A stretch of 8,963 nucleotides of DNA from Gammaproteobacteria bacterium (GTDB lineage: Bacteria > Pseudomonadota > Gammaproteobacteria > Chromatiales > Chromatiaceae). The stretch spans positions 1-8,963 of the forward strand of contig JAUVEG010000038.1 of assembly GCA_030594925.1 (NCBI GenBank), read 5' to 3'. Position 1 is the stretch's first letter; each line of letters opens with the position of its first letter. Position numbers and translations under genes: made by a program. The notes beneath the pieces were generated by a model. It saw only the letters and a list, made by a program, of their open reading frames with translations. It was not told the DNA's origin and did not search any database. This document shows, one piece after another, positions 7,745-8,963 of the stretch.

Positions 7745-8016
7745 ATAATCAAACACAATTGAACAGGCGTCTGACCTGGATCTGGCTGGCGCTGATGGCC
7801 TTCACAATTCTGACCTATGCCGTCAGCAAGAGCGAATATTCCGGAACCCGGGTTGTTGTGCTGCTGCTGGTGACCGTCTTTATCAAGGGGCACTGGATCA
7901 TCGCGGATTTCATGGAGTTGAGACATGCCGGGCTGTTGTGGCGTGTACTCGCGCACGGCTGGATTATCCTGGTCTCCGGCGGAATATTAGCGGCCTATAT
8001 GATGGGGCTGAAGTGA
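7741..8016 (+). CDS. norF: NorF, small membrane protein (cytochrome c oxidase subunit IV-like)
   Basis: 91 residues with three predicted membrane helices (about 11-27, 36-56 and 70-89). The segment FIKGHWIIADFMELRHA is characteristic of the prokaryotic subunit IV/NorF family. It probably assists NorE or the maturation and stability of NO reductase. The ATG at 7741 shares bases with the norE stop (ATGA overlap, 7741-7744). It has no Shine-Dalgarno of its own, so translation is probably coupled to norE. A longer in-frame reading from 7705 would run inside norE and is rejected. After its stop, 257 bp with element copy C precede norQ. Confidence 0.85.
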   Translation: MNNQTQLNRRLTWIWLALMAFTILTYAVSKSEYSGTRVVVLLLVTVFIKGHWIIADFMELRHAGLLWRVLAHGWIILVSGGILAAYMMGLK

Positions 8017-8058
8017 CTATGTCAGTAATTTTTCAAAAAGTCTGCCTAATGCTTCAAT

Positions 8059-8248
8059 TAGTAATTTTTGAGCGACCAACATCTTTACAAATGAGTCAAG
8101 TTTTTACATTAACTCTCGCAAAGGCGCTAAGCTCGCCAAGAAAAAAACTTTGCGGTCTTGGCCTACATGGAAGTAGGTCAGGGGTGTGAGCAGGACGCGG
8201 AAGCTTTGCGTCTTTGCGAGAGACAAGGGTTTTTCAAGCTTAGTCAGT
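8059..8248 (+). repeat. Triple element copy C, upstream of norQ
   Basis: In the norQ direction the parts are: TAGTAAT (8059-8065); a 32-nt outer box (8068-8099), identical to copy B; a palindromic core (8113-8222) with ends CTCTCGCAAAG / CTTTGCGAGAG; a T-run (8230-8234); and CTTAGTCAGT (8239-8248). It carries the 44-nt module at 8160-8203. The conserved edge lies 25 nt before the norQ start codon. Confidence 0.85.
8160..8203 (+). repeat. 44-nt inserted module, copy in element C
   Basis: 38 of 44 positions match 1275-1318. The first hairpin is CCTAC-ATGGAA-GTAGG (8162-8177). Compared with element A, the left arm changes G to A and the right arm changes C to T, so pairing is kept. The block lies between GTCTT and CTTTGCG, as in element A, but in the other arm of the core. 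Confidence 0.75.
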
Positions 8249-8273
8249 TCCCAACTTGCACGGAGCTATTGAG

Positions 8274-8963
8274 ATGTTACCAACATCACAGCAAACAAAG
8301 TCAAGCAATGAGGCTGACAAGTCGCCCTGGTATGAATCGCAGGGGAGTGAGGTCGAGCTGTTCCAGCACGCCTGGAATCACCAGCTTCCGGTGTTGATCA
8401 AGGGGCCGACCGGTTGCGGCAAGACCCGCTTTGTACAGTACATGGCTGCGCAGCTTGGGCGGCCGCTCTATACCGTCGCCTGCCATGACGACCTCACGGC
8501 TGCCGACCTGGTCGGACGCCACCTGATTGGCGATGGCGAGACCTACTGGAATGACGGCCCGCTGACACGCGCCGTGCGCGAAGGTGCCATCTGCTATCTC
8601 GACGAGGTTGTCGAGGCGCGCAAGGATACCACCGTGGTGATGCATCCGCTCTCGGATGACCGCCGTATCCTGCCGATCGAACGCACCGGCGAGTTGCTGC
8701 AGGCGCCGCCTGAGTTCATGCTGGTGGTCTCCTATAACCCGGGTTATCAGAATCTGCTCAAGGGGATGAAACCATCGACGCGACAGCGCTTCGTGTCGAT
8801 GCGTTTTGACTATCCGAGCAAAGAGATCGAGCGCAAGGTAGTGATGCACGAGGGTGACATCGACGAACAGACTGCCGCAAAGCTGGTAGATCTGGCGCGC
8901 GCACTGCGCGTCTTGAAAGACCATGACCTGGAAGAGTCCGCATCAACGCGGCTGCTGGTGTAT
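8274..8963 (+). CDS. norQ: NorQ, MoxR/CbbQ-type AAA+ ATPase (3' end outside window)
   Basis: The first 230 residues are present and the frame runs off the right edge. The family is CbbQ/NirQ/NorQ, an AAA+ ATPase that with NorD activates NO reductase, probably by helping insert or arrange the catalytic iron. Walker A is GPTGCGKT (44-51), Walker B is ICYLDE (106-111) with D110 and E111, sensor 1 is SYNPGY (N155), and the arginine finger region is PSTRQRF (168-174). [15 protein letters not shown] and EARKDTTVV are family signatures. ATG at 8274 has GGAG eight bases upstream. The first 18 residues are variable and precede the conserved [12 protein letters not shown]. It is probably read with norCBEF, but a 257-bp gap with a repeat could give it separate control. 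Family length is about 260-270, so about 30-40 residues are missing. Confidence 0.94.
   Translation, partial: MLPTSQQTKSSNEADKSPWYESQGSEVELFQHAWNHQLPVLIKGPTGCGKTRFVQYMAAQLGRPLYTVACHDDLTAADLVGRHLIGDGETYWNDGPLTRAVREGAICYLDEVVEARKDTTVVMHPLSDDRRILPIERTGELLQAPPEFMLVVSYNPGYQNLLKGMKPSTRQRFVSMRFDYPSKEIERKVVMHEGDIDEQTAAKLVDLARALRVLKDHDLEESASTRLLVY

Larger units (their letters stand above)
8017..8273. other. norF-norQ intergenic region, occupied by repeat copy C
   Basis: No gene is visible. Apart from the first 40 bases (a weak TGAC-TAT-GTCA stem at 8014-8024 followed by T-rich sequence) and the last 25 before norQ, the whole stretch is element copy C. An open frame at 7938-8189 runs through the repeat and has no family likeness. 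Confidence 0.65.

Noticed and set aside
8301..8924. 207-residue minus-strand open frame at the right end
   Set aside because: It lies opposite the NorQ frame, which has Walker A, Walker B and sensor motifs.

Overview
The window looks like a chromosomal segment of a denitrifying or facultatively anaerobic gammaproteobacterium. It carries a cytochrome-c-dependent nitric oxide reductase cluster (norC, norB, norE, norF, norQ) beside the ubiU/ubiV pair for oxygen-independent ubiquinone synthesis, and a YhcC-type radical SAM protein. The UbiU/UbiV cysteine positions closely follow the E. coli proteins. A narrower placement, such as a sulfur-oxidising lineage, is only a guess from the repeat-rich intergenic style.

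Layout. Bases 1-72 are the 3' end of an unidentified plus-strand gene. Five genes on the minus strand follow, listed in order of transcription from right to left: membrane-anchored bacteriohemerythrin (5021 to 4452), diheme c-type cytochrome (4338 to 3610), yhcC (3404 to 2478), ubiU (2391 to 1396) and ubiV (1154 to 231). Divergently, norC (5285), norB (5731), norE (7154), norF (7741) and norQ (8274, running off the right edge) lie on the plus strand. The 263 bp between hemerythrin and norC holds an FNR/DNR-type box placed 41.5 bp from a probable start site, so norCB is probably induced by low oxygen and/or nitric oxide.

Functional picture. NorC passes electrons to NorB, which reduces NO to N2O. 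NorE and NorF are accessory membrane proteins, and NorQ is the MoxR-type AAA+ ATPase that normally works with NorD, expected just past the window. The hemerythrin can bind O2 or NO at the membrane, the diheme cytochrome may supply electrons to a reductase, and UbiU/UbiV keep quinone synthesis going without oxygen. The theme is anaerobic respiration and NO handling.

Non-coding structure is the least ordinary part. One complex palindromic element occurs three times (about 1176-1374, 3432-3576 and 8059-8248). Each copy lies just upstream of a gene (ubiV, yhcC, norQ), in the same orientation relative to that gene, with its conserved downstream edge 21-27 nt before the start codon. The core is flipped in one copy, and two copies carry an extra 44-nt module. 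Other repeats are a 19-bp perfect inverted repeat (4394-4447), a separated inverted repeat of the 'accacggaatacac' type (79-240), and 7-bp tandem arrays (2434-2496 and 3580-3600). Most likely these are non-autonomous mobile or REP-like elements, but the fixed placement of the triple element leaves a 5'-leader regulatory role open.
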